From Arthrobacter sp. (GTDB taxonomy: Bacteria > Actinomycetota > Actinomycetes > Actinomycetales > Micrococcaceae), in NCBI RefSeq assembly GCF_031179985.1, contig NZ_JAPSHJ010000009.1, forward strand, positions 1 to 64,000: a stretch of DNA of 64,000 nucleotides, in the 5' to 3' direction. Of the stretch, positions 11,584-21,394 are shown one piece after another. Position numbers and translations under genes: made by a program. The stretch's first letter is position 1. Each line of letters begins with the position of its first letter. Below the pieces are notes generated by a model, which was not told where the DNA came from, ran no database searches, and was given only the letters and a program-made list of their open reading frames with translations.

Positions 11584-14214
11584 TTAGGCCGGATTGCCGG
11601 TGGGGATGGCAGCAAGGGCGCTGGGTGCGTAGTCCGCGATTACGGGAGAGCTGCTTCCCTGGTTCAGTTCCATGAGCCTTGACCAGGAAGACACCGGCTT
11701 CTTGACACCGTCCTGGAGCAGATAAACCACCGGGTTGTCGAGTGCCTTCACGAACACCGTGCTGTCGATATTCCCTCGAGGAGTGGGCAACGAACTGCAG
11801 GTTGACCCTTCAAGGACCCGTGCAGGCAGCTGGGCAGTTCCAGTGGTGGCAGGGAGCCGCCACAGACCGCCACGGTAGCCCAGGAACTTTGTGGATCCGC
11901 AGGTCACGGCCGGCAGGACAGTACCCGTGTTGGTGTAAAGCGACAGGACACTTTGCGGGACGCGGGTGTAACCGCCGATTCCCATGCTGTCAGTGATCCT
12001 GAAATCCTCGAGTTGAAGCGCCTTGTTGGCTCCATCAACGAGGTAGACGACAGGGCTGGCATCGCCGACATAGAGCTTGGCCGCCGGGAGCAGAGCAGGT
12101 CCCTTTGCCAGCGAGTTGACTGTATTCGGTGCCAACGAATAGATAGGCGGAATCCGCCCTTCACCGAATTGATAGAGAGTGGTCAGGTCGGGAACTTCCC
12201 GGGCTACTTGGTTTTCGTAGCGGTAAATTACGGGTGAATTGACTGATTTGATGAAGGCTGGGCTGCCAACCGAACTGCCTGAGCCAATGGCATTCAGGAG
12301 GGTGTCTGAAAATAGGACGGTTGTTGATGGCCATTGGCTTGCCGACGACATCAGATATTTATAGTTTGAGCCGATGACGAACTTGGCGGTTCCAGCCGTG
12401 TTTCCGGCGAATCCTATGAACGCCGGGCCTTTGGCCAGTTGGATAAGGGACTGGGGGTCGAGGGCAGCAGCGGTGATTCCTCTCGCCCAAACGTTGTCGG
12501 CATTGATGGAGGTCGGGACCGGCAGCAGTTTGTTGACGGTATAGAGGAACGGTTCGCGGGTGTTTCTGTTCACCACGATCACGTCTTGGCGGACAATGGG
12601 AGCCCCATAGGGCATCGAAGCGGTCAGGGCATCACTGGCAGGAATCACGGCTGCAGGCAAGCCGGCGCGGCTGAGGGACGGTGCATCGAAGAACTCGCGC
12701 TTCGTGCCGCCCGTGACATAAAAGAGCTTTCCGGTGGGCGAAGAGGTGGCGTTTGCCAGCATGCCGCCGTCGGTATACATTCCCAGCTGGGCGCCGGACA
12801 GGGGTATCCAGTTCGTGCAGTTGCCTCCGCCGAAATCGCTCATCATGCCGCAGCTGGGGACGTGGAATCTTCGTCCCGAATCGATCAGATAGATCGAACC
12901 GTCGGCGGACCTGGCGAACCGGCCCACCACTGGTCCCGTAGGCAACGCATCCAGGTATTGCTGGCTGACCTGGGTCAGTGAGTTGACGCGGGAGTAAAGC
13001 TGGTAGGTCTCCCAGTTGGGGATAGGGTATTTGGTCTTGTTTCCCACGACGTAGATGGTGCCGCCGTTGGGACCGATGGCGAAACGGGCACCGTAGCCGT
13101 CAGCGAAGCGTGCGAAATCCTGAAGGTTCTCGTAAGTCCCGTTCCAGACGTTCGAGTCACCGGCGAATGGCCCGGTACTGCTGTACTGCCAAATGCTGTA
13201 GGAGCTCCAGCTGGATGGAACAGCTCCGGCATTGTTGGTCGGAGAACTCGGGTAGGCCGCTATCCACAGGGGATAGCTACCGAAACCGGCAGCGTCAGCG
13301 GTGCACTGCTTCCACCAGGACGTGTTGGTGTAGATCACGGGCAGCCTGCCGGTCAGGGCAAGCATGGTGTTTCCGAAGTCACGTACCCACGAGGTCAGCT
13401 GGGCGGGGGACATGCCGTAGCAGGTGTCGCCGAAATAAAATCCGTCAATCGTTCGGCCGGCATAAGGGTTGAACTCGAAATCCAGCACCGGTGGAAGTGT
13501 GTAGCCATCAGCCGACCACCCTCCGCCGTTTTTCACGAAGTAGCGCGCCTGATCGGATCCCGATGACCAGTTGGGAATGGCGAAGTGGTAAGCCCCCCGA
13601 ATCATGCCGACGTTGCGGGATCCCTGATACTGCGAACTGTAAAGCTCATTGGTGTAGTAGTTGCCCTCGCTTGCCTTGACGTAGGCGAACCTTGCTCCCA
13701 TGTTCCATTGCTGCTGCCAGTTGACGCTGGTCTGGTGACCGCTGACATCCAGCCCTTGCACTCCGAAGGTGGGCATCCAGGTACCCTGAGTCTCCATGGA
13801 TTGGGTGGTCATGGATTCCAAAGCAGGGGGCTGGTCCTCAGTAGGCCCATCCTCTTTGCTGCCAGCCACTCGCGCGGACCGCTGGCCCATTTCAGCCCCG
13901 CCCGGCCCTATCGCTTGAGCCATTGCGCTTGGGCTGGGACGTTTCGAGGGGTCTGACGGAGGAGCCGCCGGCGCGGAGGCTGGTGCTTCGGACACGGGGG
14001 AGGGAGCCGGGGAGGGGGCCGCCGGCTCCGGAGCAGGAGTAGCGGAGGCTGTGGGCGGAGCAGGAGGAGCGGAAGAGGGAGGTGGCGCAGGTTCAGTTCC
14101 CGTTGCACTTGCTGGCACCACGATCCATGGCCCTGCCAATAACGAGACAGTTAAAAGGACGGCTGGCACGAGGAATTTTTGCCGGGATTGAGACCGTACA
14201 CGTGAGTGCATCAT
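11584..14214 (-). CDS. Secreted GH25 lysozyme-like protein with long repetitive C-terminus
   Basis: An 876-residue exported protein. The N-terminus has basic residues, a hydrophobic stretch (FLVPAVLLTVSLLAG) and an ASA cleavage site, then a Pro/Ala/Ser-rich linker to about residue 110. A GH25 muramidase domain follows (about 145-365): GLDVSGHQ supplies the first acidic residue, VLDFEF the DxE pair, and IYTNTSWW and WIAAYP are family motifs. The remaining 500 residues contain diverged repeats of the type SPVVYLVDGANK / NPVVYLLQDGVKK, which may bind the cell wall or form a beta-propeller-like array. Two adjacent ATGs (14214, 14211) are possible starts, with CCCGGAG upstream. Likely role is peptidoglycan cleavage or remodelling. 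Confidence 0.88.
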   Translation of the reverse strand: MMHSRVRSQSRQKFLVPAVLLTVSLLAGPWIVVPASATGTEPAPPPSSAPPAPPTASATPAPEPAAPSPAPSPVSEAPASAPAAPPSDPSKRPSPSAMAQAIGPGGAEMGQRSARVAGSKEDGPTEDQPPALESMTTQSMETQGTWMPTFGVQGLDVSGHQTSVNWQQQWNMGARFAYVKASEGNYYTNELYSSQYQGSRNVGMIRGAYHFAIPNWSSGSDQARYFVKNGGGWSADGYTLPPVLDFEFNPYAGRTIDGFYFGDTCYGMSPAQLTSWVRDFGNTMLALTGRLPVIYTNTSWWKQCTADAAGFGSYPLWIAAYPSSPTNNAGAVPSSWSSYSIWQYSSTGPFAGDSNVWNGTYENLQDFARFADGYGARFAIGPNGGTIYVVGNKTKYPIPNWETYQLYSRVNSLTQVSQQYLDALPTGPVVGRFARSADGSIYLIDSGRRFHVPSCGMMSDFGGGNCTNWIPLSGAQLGMYTDGGMLANATSSPTGKLFYVTGGTKREFFDAPSLSRAGLPAAVIPASDALTASMPYGAPIVRQDVIVVNRNTREPFLYTVNKLLPVPTSINADNVWARGITAAALDPQSLIQLAKGPAFIGFAGNTAGTAKFVIGSNYKYLMSSASQWPSTTVLFSDTLLNAIGSGSSVGSPAFIKSVNSPVIYRYENQVAREVPDLTTLYQFGEGRIPPIYSLAPNTVNSLAKGPALLPAAKLYVGDASPVVYLVDGANKALQLEDFRITDSMGIGGYTRVPQSVLSLYTNTGTVLPAVTCGSTKFLGYRGGLWRLPATTGTAQLPARVLEGSTCSSLPTPRGNIDSTVFVKALDNPVVYLLQDGVKKPVSSWSRLMELNQGSSSPVIADYAPSALAAIPTGNPA

Positions 14215-14496
14215 TTATAGCTCCGGGAACCATGCCAGGCTCCCCCGAGCCCGGCACTAAGTTGCGTGTCCAGTCGGACAACCAGAGGCCGCTGAACTTG
14301 AAAATATCTGGCGTAACGGGCTCACGATAACACCGCCGCGTCGCTGAAACCAGTGTTTCTGTTGTTACCGATGTGACGAAAGGCACTGAAGTTTTCCACA
14401 ATCACCAGGTTTGACTTTGTCCTTGCGTGTACCCTGCTCTAGCTTTAAGCCAGTTGCACTGCCTCAGCCGGAGGTGGCAGACGTATTGGGGAACAT

Positions 14497-15720
14497 ATGG
14501 ACGCGGTCCAGATCGTCGAGGATGAAGTACGGGAGCTTATCCGCCGAAGGGGACTGGATCCGCTGCGGCAGGCGGGCGAAGTCCGCAGGCTCGTAGAGGC
14601 GGCTGTCAGTGATTACGATGAGCGGGCGCTCATGGGCCCCCTGCCGCCCATCGGGTCTCTGGACACGGCCCGGCGCTTCGTTTTTGATGCAGTAGCCGGA
14701 TTCGGAACCTTGCAGCCATTGCTGGACGATCCCACCATCGAGGAAATCTGGCTGAATGCCCCAAACGAGATTTTCGTGGCACGTAACGGTGAATCGGAGC
14801 TGACCTCGCTGAGCCTGACCGATCAGCAGGTCAGGGACCTTGTAGAGCGGATGTTGAAGAGTTCCGGCAGGCGGCTGGATATGTCGTCACCGTTTGTTGA
14901 TGCCGCCCTTCCCGATGGATCCCGTCTGCACGTCGTCATTCCGGATGTGACCAGACGGCATTGGGCTGTCAATATCCGGAAGTTCATCGTCAAGGCAAGC
15001 AGACTGGAGCATTTGGTTGAGCTCGGCACCCTGACTCCTCAGTCAGCACGGTTTCTTGGCGCCGCAGTTTCGAGCGGGTTGAATATTCTCGTCTCGGGCG
15101 CGACACAGGCGGGCAAAACGACTATGCTCAACTGCCTCGCGGCAAGCATCGGGACACGCGAACGCGTGATCACAGTGGAAGAGATCTTCGAGCTGCAGTT
15201 CCCGCTCCGGGACGTAGTGGGACTGCAATGCCGTCAAGCCAACCTCGAAGGGGAGGGCGAAATCCCCCTCCGCCGCCTTGTAAAGGAAGCACTTCGCATG
15301 AGGCCGGACCGACTGGTCGTAGGCGAGGTCAGGGAGGCCGAAAGCCTGGACATGCTTATTGCACTGAATTCAGGCCTTCCCGGGATGTGCACAGTCCATG
15401 CCAACTCAGCCCACGATGCCGTGACCAAAATCTGCACGCTGCCGTTGTTGGCGGGCGAGAACATTTCCAGTGCGTTTGTTGTTCCCACCGTGGCTTCCTG
15501 TATCGACCTTGTGGTGCACTGCAGCCGTCAGGCGAATGGCAGGAGGCAGGTCACCGAGATATTGTCCTTGGGCCGCAGGGTGGAAAATGGAGTTATTGAG
15601 TCCTCCATGGTTTTCGCGTTGGTCGATGGCCAGCTTCAACCGCGGCCAAACTCCATACCGTCGTCGGAAAAGTTTGCCCGTGCCGGCTTCGATGTCTCAG
15701 CATTGCTCGAGGCGAGCTGA
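14497..15720 (+). CDS. tadA: Tad/CpaF-family secretion ATPase
   Basis: A 407-residue type II/IV secretion ATPase. GATQAGKT is the Walker A loop, VEEIFELQ the Asp/Glu-box region, LRMRPDRLVVGEVREAE the Walker B region, and MCTVHANSA the His box. These are diagnostic of the CpaF/TadA group that powers Flp-type pilus or pseudopilus assembly. It opens a seven-gene set; its TGA overlaps the tadB ATG in TGATG. The start ATG is preceded only by weak purine-rich sequence. No tadZ or prepilin peptidase is seen in this window. Confidence 0.93.
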   Translation: MDAVQIVEDEVRELIRRRGLDPLRQAGEVRRLVEAAVSDYDERALMGPLPPIGSLDTARRFVFDAVAGFGTLQPLLDDPTIEEIWLNAPNEIFVARNGESELTSLSLTDQQVRDLVERMLKSSGRRLDMSSPFVDAALPDGSRLHVVIPDVTRRHWAVNIRKFIVKASRLEHLVELGTLTPQSARFLGAAVSSGLNILVSGATQAGKTTMLNCLAASIGTRERVITVEEIFELQFPLRDVVGLQCRQANLEGEGEIPLRRLVKEALRMRPDRLVVGEVREAESLDMLIALNSGLPGMCTVHANSAHDAVTKICTLPLLAGENISSAFVVPTVASCIDLVVHCSRQANGRRQVTEILSLGRRVENGVIESSMVFALVDGQLQPRPNSIPSSEKFARAGFDVSALLEAS

Positions 15721-16577
15721 TGGCGCCGCTTCTCGGTGTGCTGGCAGGTGCGGGCTTCTTCCTGATCTGGTGGTCCGCATGGGAAGAATCCGGAAAACGG
15801 CCGGGGCGTTCGCGCAGGACCAGCCGCGTGGAGGACCTGCTGAGAAATGCCGGGATTGAAAAGGTGTCAGGGCTTGGCCTGGTAGCGACGTGTCTGGGAC
15901 TTGCGGTCTTCGTTGCCTTGGTGTTCTTCGTGGTGACCCGCTCACTGCCGATCTCGTGCTGCTTTGGCCTTTTCGGAGGATGGTTTCCAGTGGCTCTGGT
16001 CAGGTGGCGGGCGACAAAACGAACGGCTGTCCTGCGGCAGCTGTGGCCGGACGTCGTTGACCACTTACGCTCGGCTATTCGGGCAGGACTGTCCCTCCCT
16101 GAGGCCTTGATCCAGTTGGGCGACAAAGGACCCGAAGAGCTCCGCCATATTTTCCGGGACTTCGGAGCAGATTACCGTTCGGGCGGCCAGTTTGATCCTG
16201 CACTCAACAGGCTGAAAGAAAGGCTCGCTGACCCGGTTGCAGATCGAATAGTCGAGGCCCTAAGGCTTACACGCGACGTGGGAGGATCTGACCTCGGCCG
16301 GCTCCTGGGGACACTGTCCGAGTTCCTGCGCGAGAGCGCGCGAACGCGTAGCGAGCTTGAAGCCAGGCAGTCCTGGACCGTGAATGCGGCACGCCTGGCT
16401 GTTGCCGCTCCCTGGATTGTCATGGTGCTGTTGGCAAGCCGACCAGAGGCTGTCGCCGCCTATAACACCCCGCTCGGTGCTGCAGTCCTTTTGGGCGGCC
16501 TCGTTGTCTCTGTGGTGTGCTATTCGATCATGCTGCGGATCGGGGCCCTGCCTCAAGACGAGCGCGTTCTGAGATGA
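15720..16577 (+). CDS. tadB: TadB-like inner-membrane platform protein (type II secretion F domain)
   Basis: A 285-residue membrane protein with hydrophobic segments near both ends and a central cytoplasmic part (about residues 100-215) containing LWPDVVDHLRSAIRAGLSLPEAL, a typical T2SSF-domain stretch, and a second helical repeat around EALRLTRDVGG. It would form the platform on which the TadA ATPase acts. Its start overlaps the tadA stop (TGATG) and its stop overlaps the tadC start (ATGA), so the three are tightly coupled. Confidence 0.87.
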   Translation: MAPLLGVLAGAGFFLIWWSAWEESGKRPGRSRRTSRVEDLLRNAGIEKVSGLGLVATCLGLAVFVALVFFVVTRSLPISCCFGLFGGWFPVALVRWRATKRTAVLRQLWPDVVDHLRSAIRAGLSLPEALIQLGDKGPEELRHIFRDFGADYRSGGQFDPALNRLKERLADPVADRIVEALRLTRDVGGSDLGRLLGTLSEFLRESARTRSELEARQSWTVNAARLAVAAPWIVMVLLASRPEAVAAYNTPLGAAVLLGGLVVSVVCYSIMLRIGALPQDERVLR

Positions 16578-17515
16578 CGGTGCTGTCAGCGAGTGCGCTG
16601 GTTTGCGGATCAGCGCTTGGAGCCGGGCTGTGGTTGCTCTTGGTCCGTCTTCCCTTCATGCGGCCACCGACGTTTCTCGAGCGCATTGAGCCGCAGTTGA
16701 GGTCCCAGAACGTCGAGTCCCGGCTTTTGTTGGAGGACAGCCAGCGCATCACTCCGTTCGCATTATTGGATCGCATATTCCGGCCGCTTGTTCAGGATGG
16801 TCTGGTTTCACTGAACAGGCTCAACATGGGTTCGTCTGTGTTGAGCCGTCGAATGGCACAGGCAGGTATCAATAAATCCACTGTCGACTTTCGGGCAGAG
16901 CAGCTGCTGTGGGCGATCGGCGGTTTCCTTACTGCGACGGGTGTTGTGGCCGCAGGTGCTGCGAGCGGGAGCTTTTCTCCTTTGCTTGCCGTTGTTGCTG
17001 TTCTTGGAAGCGCTGTTTGCGCCTTCCTGTTTCGGGACTATTGGCTCGGCGTCCAAATCAGAACCCGGGAGTCACGGATGATGGCCGAATTTCCCAGCCT
17101 CGCAGAGTTGATGGCGCTTGCAGTGAGCGCAGGGGAGAGCGCTTCGGGGGCGCTGGACAGGGTGTGCCGTAGCTCCAGCGGGGAACTGTCCAAGGAGTTC
17201 AGCCGGGTACTCGCCGAAACCAGGGCCGGCAAACCCTTGGTGGAAGCGCTGCAGGAGTTTTCGGCCCGAACGGATCTGGGACCTCTCGTGCGATTCGTGG
17301 ACGGGATAGTGGTGGCTGTGGAGCGTGGAACGCCATTGGCGGACGTGCTGCGGGCCCAGGCCCAGGATGTACGCGACACCGCTAAGCGCGACCTGATGGA
17401 GGCGGCCGGCAAAAAGGAGATTGCCATGATGGTCCCTGTGGTGTTCGGCGTGCTTCCCCTGACAGTGGTTTTTGCAGTTTTCCCTGGCCTTGCAGCAATC
17501 AGTCTGGGCCTTTAG
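16574..17515 (+). CDS. tadC: TadC-like inner-membrane platform protein
   Basis: A 313-residue protein with an N-terminal membrane segment, a pair of segments around residues 115-160 and C-terminal segments ending in FPGLAAISLGL. The T2SSF-type sequence MMAEFPSLAELMALAVSAGE lies centrally, followed by RAQAQDVRDTAKRDLMEAAGKKEIAMM, a common TadC signature. I start it at the ATG (16574) overlapping the tadB stop as ATGA. It is the second platform subunit next to TadB. Confidence 0.87.
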   Translation: MTVLSASALVCGSALGAGLWLLLVRLPFMRPPTFLERIEPQLRSQNVESRLLLEDSQRITPFALLDRIFRPLVQDGLVSLNRLNMGSSVLSRRMAQAGINKSTVDFRAEQLLWAIGGFLTATGVVAAGAASGSFSPLLAVVAVLGSAVCAFLFRDYWLGVQIRTRESRMMAEFPSLAELMALAVSAGESASGALDRVCRSSSGELSKEFSRVLAETRAGKPLVEALQEFSARTDLGPLVRFVDGIVVAVERGTPLADVLRAQAQDVRDTAKRDLMEAAGKKEIAMMVPVVFGVLPLTVVFAVFPGLAAISLGL

Positions 17516-17577
17516 ACATGTTTGGAAATACACCCGGATGCCCGGGTCAATCGGAGACAACACAGAATGGGAACCTC

Positions 17578-17814
17578 ATGAGCCTTGAAAGAATGCGCCG
17601 GAATTTGCTGGTGGCAAGCTACCGATTCAGCAACCTGAAAATATCCCGACGACGTTGGTCGCTTCCCGCTGTGGACAACCCTGAACGTGGCGATGTCCCT
17701 GGATGGGTGATGATCACTCTCATGTCTGCTGTCTTGGTGGCCGCGCTTTTGGCGCTCGCCGGACCGGCGTTGGAAGGCCTCTTCAATCAGGCAATGGACA
17801 CGGTCGCCAAGTAA
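17578..17814 (+). CDS. Small single-pass pilin-like protein in Tad operon
   Basis: A 78-residue protein with a basic N-terminus and one C-terminal hydrophobic helix (around GWVMITLMSAVLVAALLALAGPALEGL) preceded by ERGDVP. Position and size match the Flp-pilin slot of Tad operons, but the usual G/xxxxE-Y processing motif is not clear, so pilin identity is uncertain. An ATG at 17518, two bases after tadC, would add 20 residues, but the codons there (GGA, AAT, ACA) look unlike coding sequence of this genome; I prefer the ATG at 17578. Confidence 0.65.
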   Translation: MSLERMRRNLLVASYRFSNLKISRRRWSLPAVDNPERGDVPGWVMITLMSAVLVAALLALAGPALEGLFNQAMDTVAK

Positions 17815-17816
17815 CA

Positions 17817-18260
17817 ATGTCCGGTTTGAGGCTGCGGAGCCCCGAGCGGGTGGATGCCGCGCTTGGAGCCTCCAGAATCACAAACATTTCTTGGCGGGAA
17901 CGGGGATCGGCTGTGATCGATTTCGTTCTGGTCGGTGGACTGCTGACGATGTTTTTCCTGGCCATTATTCAATTGGCACTGGTACTCCACGTCCGTAACA
18001 CTCTCATCGATGCGGCGGCGTCGGGAGCAAGATACGGAACGCTCGCAGACAGAAACGCCGAAGATGCACGAGACCGGGCGGAGAGTCTCATCGAGGGCGC
18101 CTTGAACCAGGATTTCGCGCAGGACGTGACGACGGCGGAAGTCACCTTCCAGGGGCTGCGGACACTTGAAGTAACGATCAAGGCACCTCTTCCCGTGATC
18201 GGTCTCATCGGACCCCGGGAGGTACTGGAGGTGAAGGGGCATGCCGCTTTGCAGCCGTGA
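17817..18260 (+). CDS. TadE-like pseudopilin
   Basis: A 147-residue protein with a short cytoplasmic N-terminus, a GSAVIDFVLVGGLLTMFFLAII segment typical of the TadE N-terminal motif (here D in place of the usual E), and an outside domain of about 105 residues. Known TadE proteins are processed by a prepilin peptidase and join the pilus apparatus. The ATG lies two bases after the preceding stop, and the end overlaps the next start by 20 bases. Confidence 0.8.
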   Translation: MSGLRLRSPERVDAALGASRITNISWRERGSAVIDFVLVGGLLTMFFLAIIQLALVLHVRNTLIDAAASGARYGTLADRNAEDARDRAESLIEGALNQDFAQDVTTAEVTFQGLRTLEVTIKAPLPVIGLIGPREVLEVKGHAALQP

Positions 18261-18762
18261 GACCCCCAACGGCATAGGGGAGTGCATTAGGCGGCGCGTT
18301 CGTGAAGCTTGGTGCACTGCAGTTGCTGCGCTCGACAGTAGAAAAGACGACGCCGAACGCGGGAGCGCCGTCGTGGAGTTCACGTTCCTCGCTGTGCTCC
18401 TGATGGTGCCGTTGGTGTACTTCATCATCACCGTCGGCCAAATCCAGGGCGGATCCTTCGCCGTAGTTGGCGCCGCCGATCAAGCGGCGAAGGTGTTCGT
18501 TGCGCAGGCTGATCCGGAAAGCGGGCGCATCGCCGCTGAGCAAGCGGTGATGTTGGCGCTCGCCGATCATGGACATCCTGCAGAAAACGCCCGGATGGAA
18601 ACGGTGTGCAAACCCGCTGACTGTTCCTCCGCAGGATCTGCCGTTACAGTGACCGTCCATTTGAGCGTGCCATTGCCGTTCGTCCCGTTCAACGACTCGC
18701 TCGGGCTTACCTCCAGCGAGCTGAACGCCTCCGCTACGCAAATCGTCGGCAGGTTCAGATGA
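18241..18762 (+). CDS. TadE-family pseudopilin
   Basis: A 173-residue protein. GSAVVEFTFLAVLLMVPLVYFII is the TadE-type hydrophobic start with the expected glutamate at position 5 of the segment. The exported part has two cysteines (CKPADC), which may form a disulfide. A strong GGAGG ribosome-binding site lies inside the previous gene just upstream of the ATG. The stop overlaps the next gene as ATGA. Confidence 0.8.
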   Translation: MPLCSRETPNGIGECIRRRVREAWCTAVAALDSRKDDAERGSAVVEFTFLAVLLMVPLVYFIITVGQIQGGSFAVVGAADQAAKVFVAQADPESGRIAAEQAVMLALADHGHPAENARMETVCKPADCSSAGSAVTVTVHLSVPLPFVPFNDSLGLTSSELNASATQIVGRFR

Positions 18763-19238
18763 GCCAGCAGCGTCAGCAGAACCAGGACATTCACGTCAGC
18801 CAGGCGCATCCTGAAGCGGGTCAAATCACCGTTCTGATCATCGGCTACATTCTGCTTGCTCTTCTCCTGACGTCCGTTGTCGTGGCAGTGTCCACGGTTT
18901 ACATCGAACACAAGAAACTACTGTCCATGGCTGACGGTGCATCAGTGGCGGCTGCAGACAGCTACACCCTCGGTCAGATGGAAACCAAGGCAGGAACGCC
19001 CTCAGCCGTGTTGAACGGCGGAAGGGTGCAGGCTGTCGTCATGGACTACCTGACCCAAAACGATGCCTTCATCCGGTTTGACGCTCTAGCCGTTGAGCCA
19101 TCAACCGGAAGCAGAGAGGGATCCACTGCCGTCGTCGTGCTGAGTGCTGTCGTCCATCCGCCAATAGTCAACTTCCTCGTCCCTGATGGAATCGCAATCC
19201 AAGCCGAATCCACTGCCAGGGCAAGACTGAGCCGCTGA
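18759..19238 (+). CDS. TadG-like pilus-assembly protein
   Basis: A 159-residue protein with GQITVLIIGYILLALLLTSVVVAVSTVYIEHKKL near the N-terminus, matching the TadE/TadG-like Flp-associated family, and an exported remainder starting with LLSMADGASVAAAD. It is the last gene of the Tad operon and overlaps the previous gene by four bases. Short for TadG because it lacks a von Willebrand-type domain. Confidence 0.77.
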   Translation: MSQQRQQNQDIHVSQAHPEAGQITVLIIGYILLALLLTSVVVAVSTVYIEHKKLLSMADGASVAAADSYTLGQMETKAGTPSAVLNGGRVQAVVMDYLTQNDAFIRFDALAVEPSTGSREGSTAVVVLSAVVHPPIVNFLVPDGIAIQAESTARARLSR

Positions 19239-19293
19239 GCGGGGAGGCAACACAAACCGGTGGACGAGGCAGATAGCGTAGGCTGGAGGAACC

Positions 19294-20409
19294 ATGGCTC
19301 AAATTGATTTTTCTGCAGAAATCCGCGCTCTTCGCGCCGTCTACATGTCCATTGAGAACGTCACGGACGTTGAAGCGCTCAAGGAAGAGATTGCTGAACT
19401 CAGTGAACGCGCAGGTGAGCCTGATCTGTGGGATGACCCGGCAGCAGCCCAAGTCATCACCTCTAAACTCTCCCACCGGCAGTCCGAGCTCGAACGGCTG
19501 AACTCGCTGGCCTCCAGAATCGACGACCTTGAAGTTCTGGTGGAGCTGGGACAGGACGAGGACGACGCCGACTCGATGGGTGAAGCTGCCGCCGAACTCG
19601 AATCCATCCGCAAAGCACTCAAAGAACTCGAAGTGGTGACCCTCCTCTCGGGTGAGTACGACGAACGTGAAGCTGTTGTCACCATCCGCTCGGGAGCCGG
19701 GGGAGTGGATGCAGCAGATTTCGCTGAAATGCTCCTTCGCATGTATCTTCGCTGGGCCGAGCGCCACGGATACCCCACCACTGTCATGGATACCTCCTAT
19801 GCGGAGGAAGCAGGCCTTAAATCGGCCACCTTCGAAGTGAAGGCTCCGTATGCTTTTGGCACGCTGAGCGTAGAGGCCGGCACACACCGCCTGGTGCGTA
19901 TCAGCCCGTTCGACAACCAGGGCCGCCGGCAGACTTCCTTTGCTGCCGTTGAAGTCATCCCGCTGATCGAGCAAACGGATTCGATCGAGATCCCGGACAA
20001 CGAGATCCGCGTTGACGTCTTCCGGTCATCCGGTCCTGGTGGGCAGTCAGTTAATACGACAGACTCAGCCGTTCGACTCACACACATTCCGACCGGCACC
20101 GTGGTTTCCATGCAGAACGAAAAGTCACAGCTGCAGAACAGGGCAGCGGCTATGCGGGTTTTGCAGTCCCGGCTGCTCCTCTTGAAGAAAGTCCAGGAGG
20201 ATGCGGAAAAGAAGGCCCTCGCCGGTGACGTCAAAGCTTCGTGGGGCGATCAGATGCGCTCTTACGTCCTGAACCCCTACCAGATGGTCAAAGACCTCCG
20301 CACCGAGCACGAAGTGGGGAACACCTCTGCAGTGTTCGACGGCGAGATCGACGATTTCATTGATGCCGGCATCCGTTGGCGTACTGACAACCGCAACGCC
20401 GAAAAGTAG
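19294..20409 (+). CDS. prfB: Peptide chain release factor 2
   Basis: A 371-residue class I release factor. SPF at 204-206 is the RF2 anticodon-like tripeptide for UGA/UAA recognition, and GGQ at 249-251 catalyses peptidyl-tRNA hydrolysis. The reading frame is continuous from MAQIDF onward; there is no in-frame UGA near codon 26, so the autoregulatory +1 frameshift found in many bacteria is absent. It heads the prfB-ftsE-ftsX-smpB order common in actinobacteria. GGAGG lies just upstream of the ATG. Confidence 0.97.
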   Translation: MAQIDFSAEIRALRAVYMSIENVTDVEALKEEIAELSERAGEPDLWDDPAAAQVITSKLSHRQSELERLNSLASRIDDLEVLVELGQDEDDADSMGEAAAELESIRKALKELEVVTLLSGEYDEREAVVTIRSGAGGVDAADFAEMLLRMYLRWAERHGYPTTVMDTSYAEEAGLKSATFEVKAPYAFGTLSVEAGTHRLVRISPFDNQGRRQTSFAAVEVIPLIEQTDSIEIPDNEIRVDVFRSSGPGGQSVNTTDSAVRLTHIPTGTVVSMQNEKSQLQNRAAAMRVLQSRLLLLKKVQEDAEKKALAGDVKASWGDQMRSYVLNPYQMVKDLRTEHEVGNTSAVFDGEIDDFIDAGIRWRTDNRNAEK

Positions 20410-20596
20410 TCAACCGGCCGTCGATACGGCCCCTCAGCTTGTCGGAATTGAGCGACACGCCCCGTTATTCCCGGGAATTCGCGAATATCCGTGCGTATAG
20501 TCGAGAAGCCGGAGCCCTACTTCCCCCAAACCGAAAGCCCGTGCACCGGCGGCAGAAGTGAGCCGTGTGCCCACGTGCTGCGGGGCAATTAGGGCC

Positions 20597-21394
20597 ATGA
20601 TCCGTTTCGAAAATGTCACTAAGGTGTACGACCGGAAGGCGCGACCCGCGCTGGATTCGATCACGCTCGAAATCGATCGCGGCGAATTTGCGTTCCTGGT
20701 CGGCGCCTCCGGCTCGGGGAAATCGACGTTCCTGCGTCTGGTCCTGAAAGAGGACAGAGCGACGTCGGGAGCTGTCTACGTAGCGGGCCAGAACGTAGCG
20801 AACATTTCCAGCTGGCGTGTTCCGCGGCTGCGCCGCGGTATTGGCGTCGTTTTCCAGGATTTTCGGCTGCTGCCCCAGAAAAATGTCTTTGCCAATGTAG
20901 CGTTCGCCATGCAGGTCATTGGCAAGAGCAGGAGTGTCATCAGGTCGACTGTTCCCGAAGTGCTTAAGACTGTCGGGCTGGAAGGCAAAGAGCACCGTAT
21001 GCCCCACGAGCTCTCCGGTGGTGAGCAGCAGCGCGTGGCAATCGCCCGCGCCGTCGTCAATCGCCCCGGGATCCTGCTGGCGGATGAGCCCACCGGAAAC
21101 CTGGACCCTACGACGTCAATGGGCATCATGGGCGTTCTGGACAAGATCAACCAGAACGGCACCACAGTAGTGATGGCCACTCACGACGACGACATCGTCA
21201 ATGAAATGCGTAAGCGTGTGGTGGAGCTCCGGAATGGCGTGGTGATCCGTGATGAGGCCAAGGCACTGTACACGTCCATGATTCCGGTCGTTGGGCAATC
21301 GCGGCGACTCAAGGACGCCAGCGGCCTTGATGATCTGGTGGGACCAGAGCGTGTCAGCCAGGACGGTACATCGTCAGGGGAGGCGATGCAGTGA
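20597..21394 (+). CDS. ftsE: Cell-division ABC transporter ATP-binding protein FtsE
   Basis: A 265-residue ABC ATPase. Walker A is GASGSGKS (36-43), the Q-loop region reads [15 protein letters not shown], the signature LSGGEQQR, and Walker [12 protein letters not shown], all very close to FtsE. About 40 extra C-terminal residues follow the core domain. With FtsX it forms a complex that transmits a cytoplasmic signal to periplasmic or extracellular peptidoglycan hydrolases during division. Start ATG at 20597; the stop overlaps the ftsX GTG in GTGA. Confidence 0.95.
   Translation: MIRFENVTKVYDRKARPALDSITLEIDRGEFAFLVGASGSGKSTFLRLVLKEDRATSGAVYVAGQNVANISSWRVPRLRRGIGVVFQDFRLLPQKNVFANVAFAMQVIGKSRSVIRSTVPEVLKTVGLEGKEHRMPHELSGGEQQRVAIARAVVNRPGILLADEPTGNLDPTTSMGIMGVLDKINQNGTTVVMATHDDDIVNEMRKRVVELRNGVVIRDEAKALYTSMIPVVGQSRRLKDASGLDDLVGPERVSQDGTSSGEAMQ

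Noticed and set aside
19294..20409. Programmed frameshift in prfB
   Set aside because: The frame is open from the ATG through the GGQ motif with no early TGA, so no frameshift is needed.
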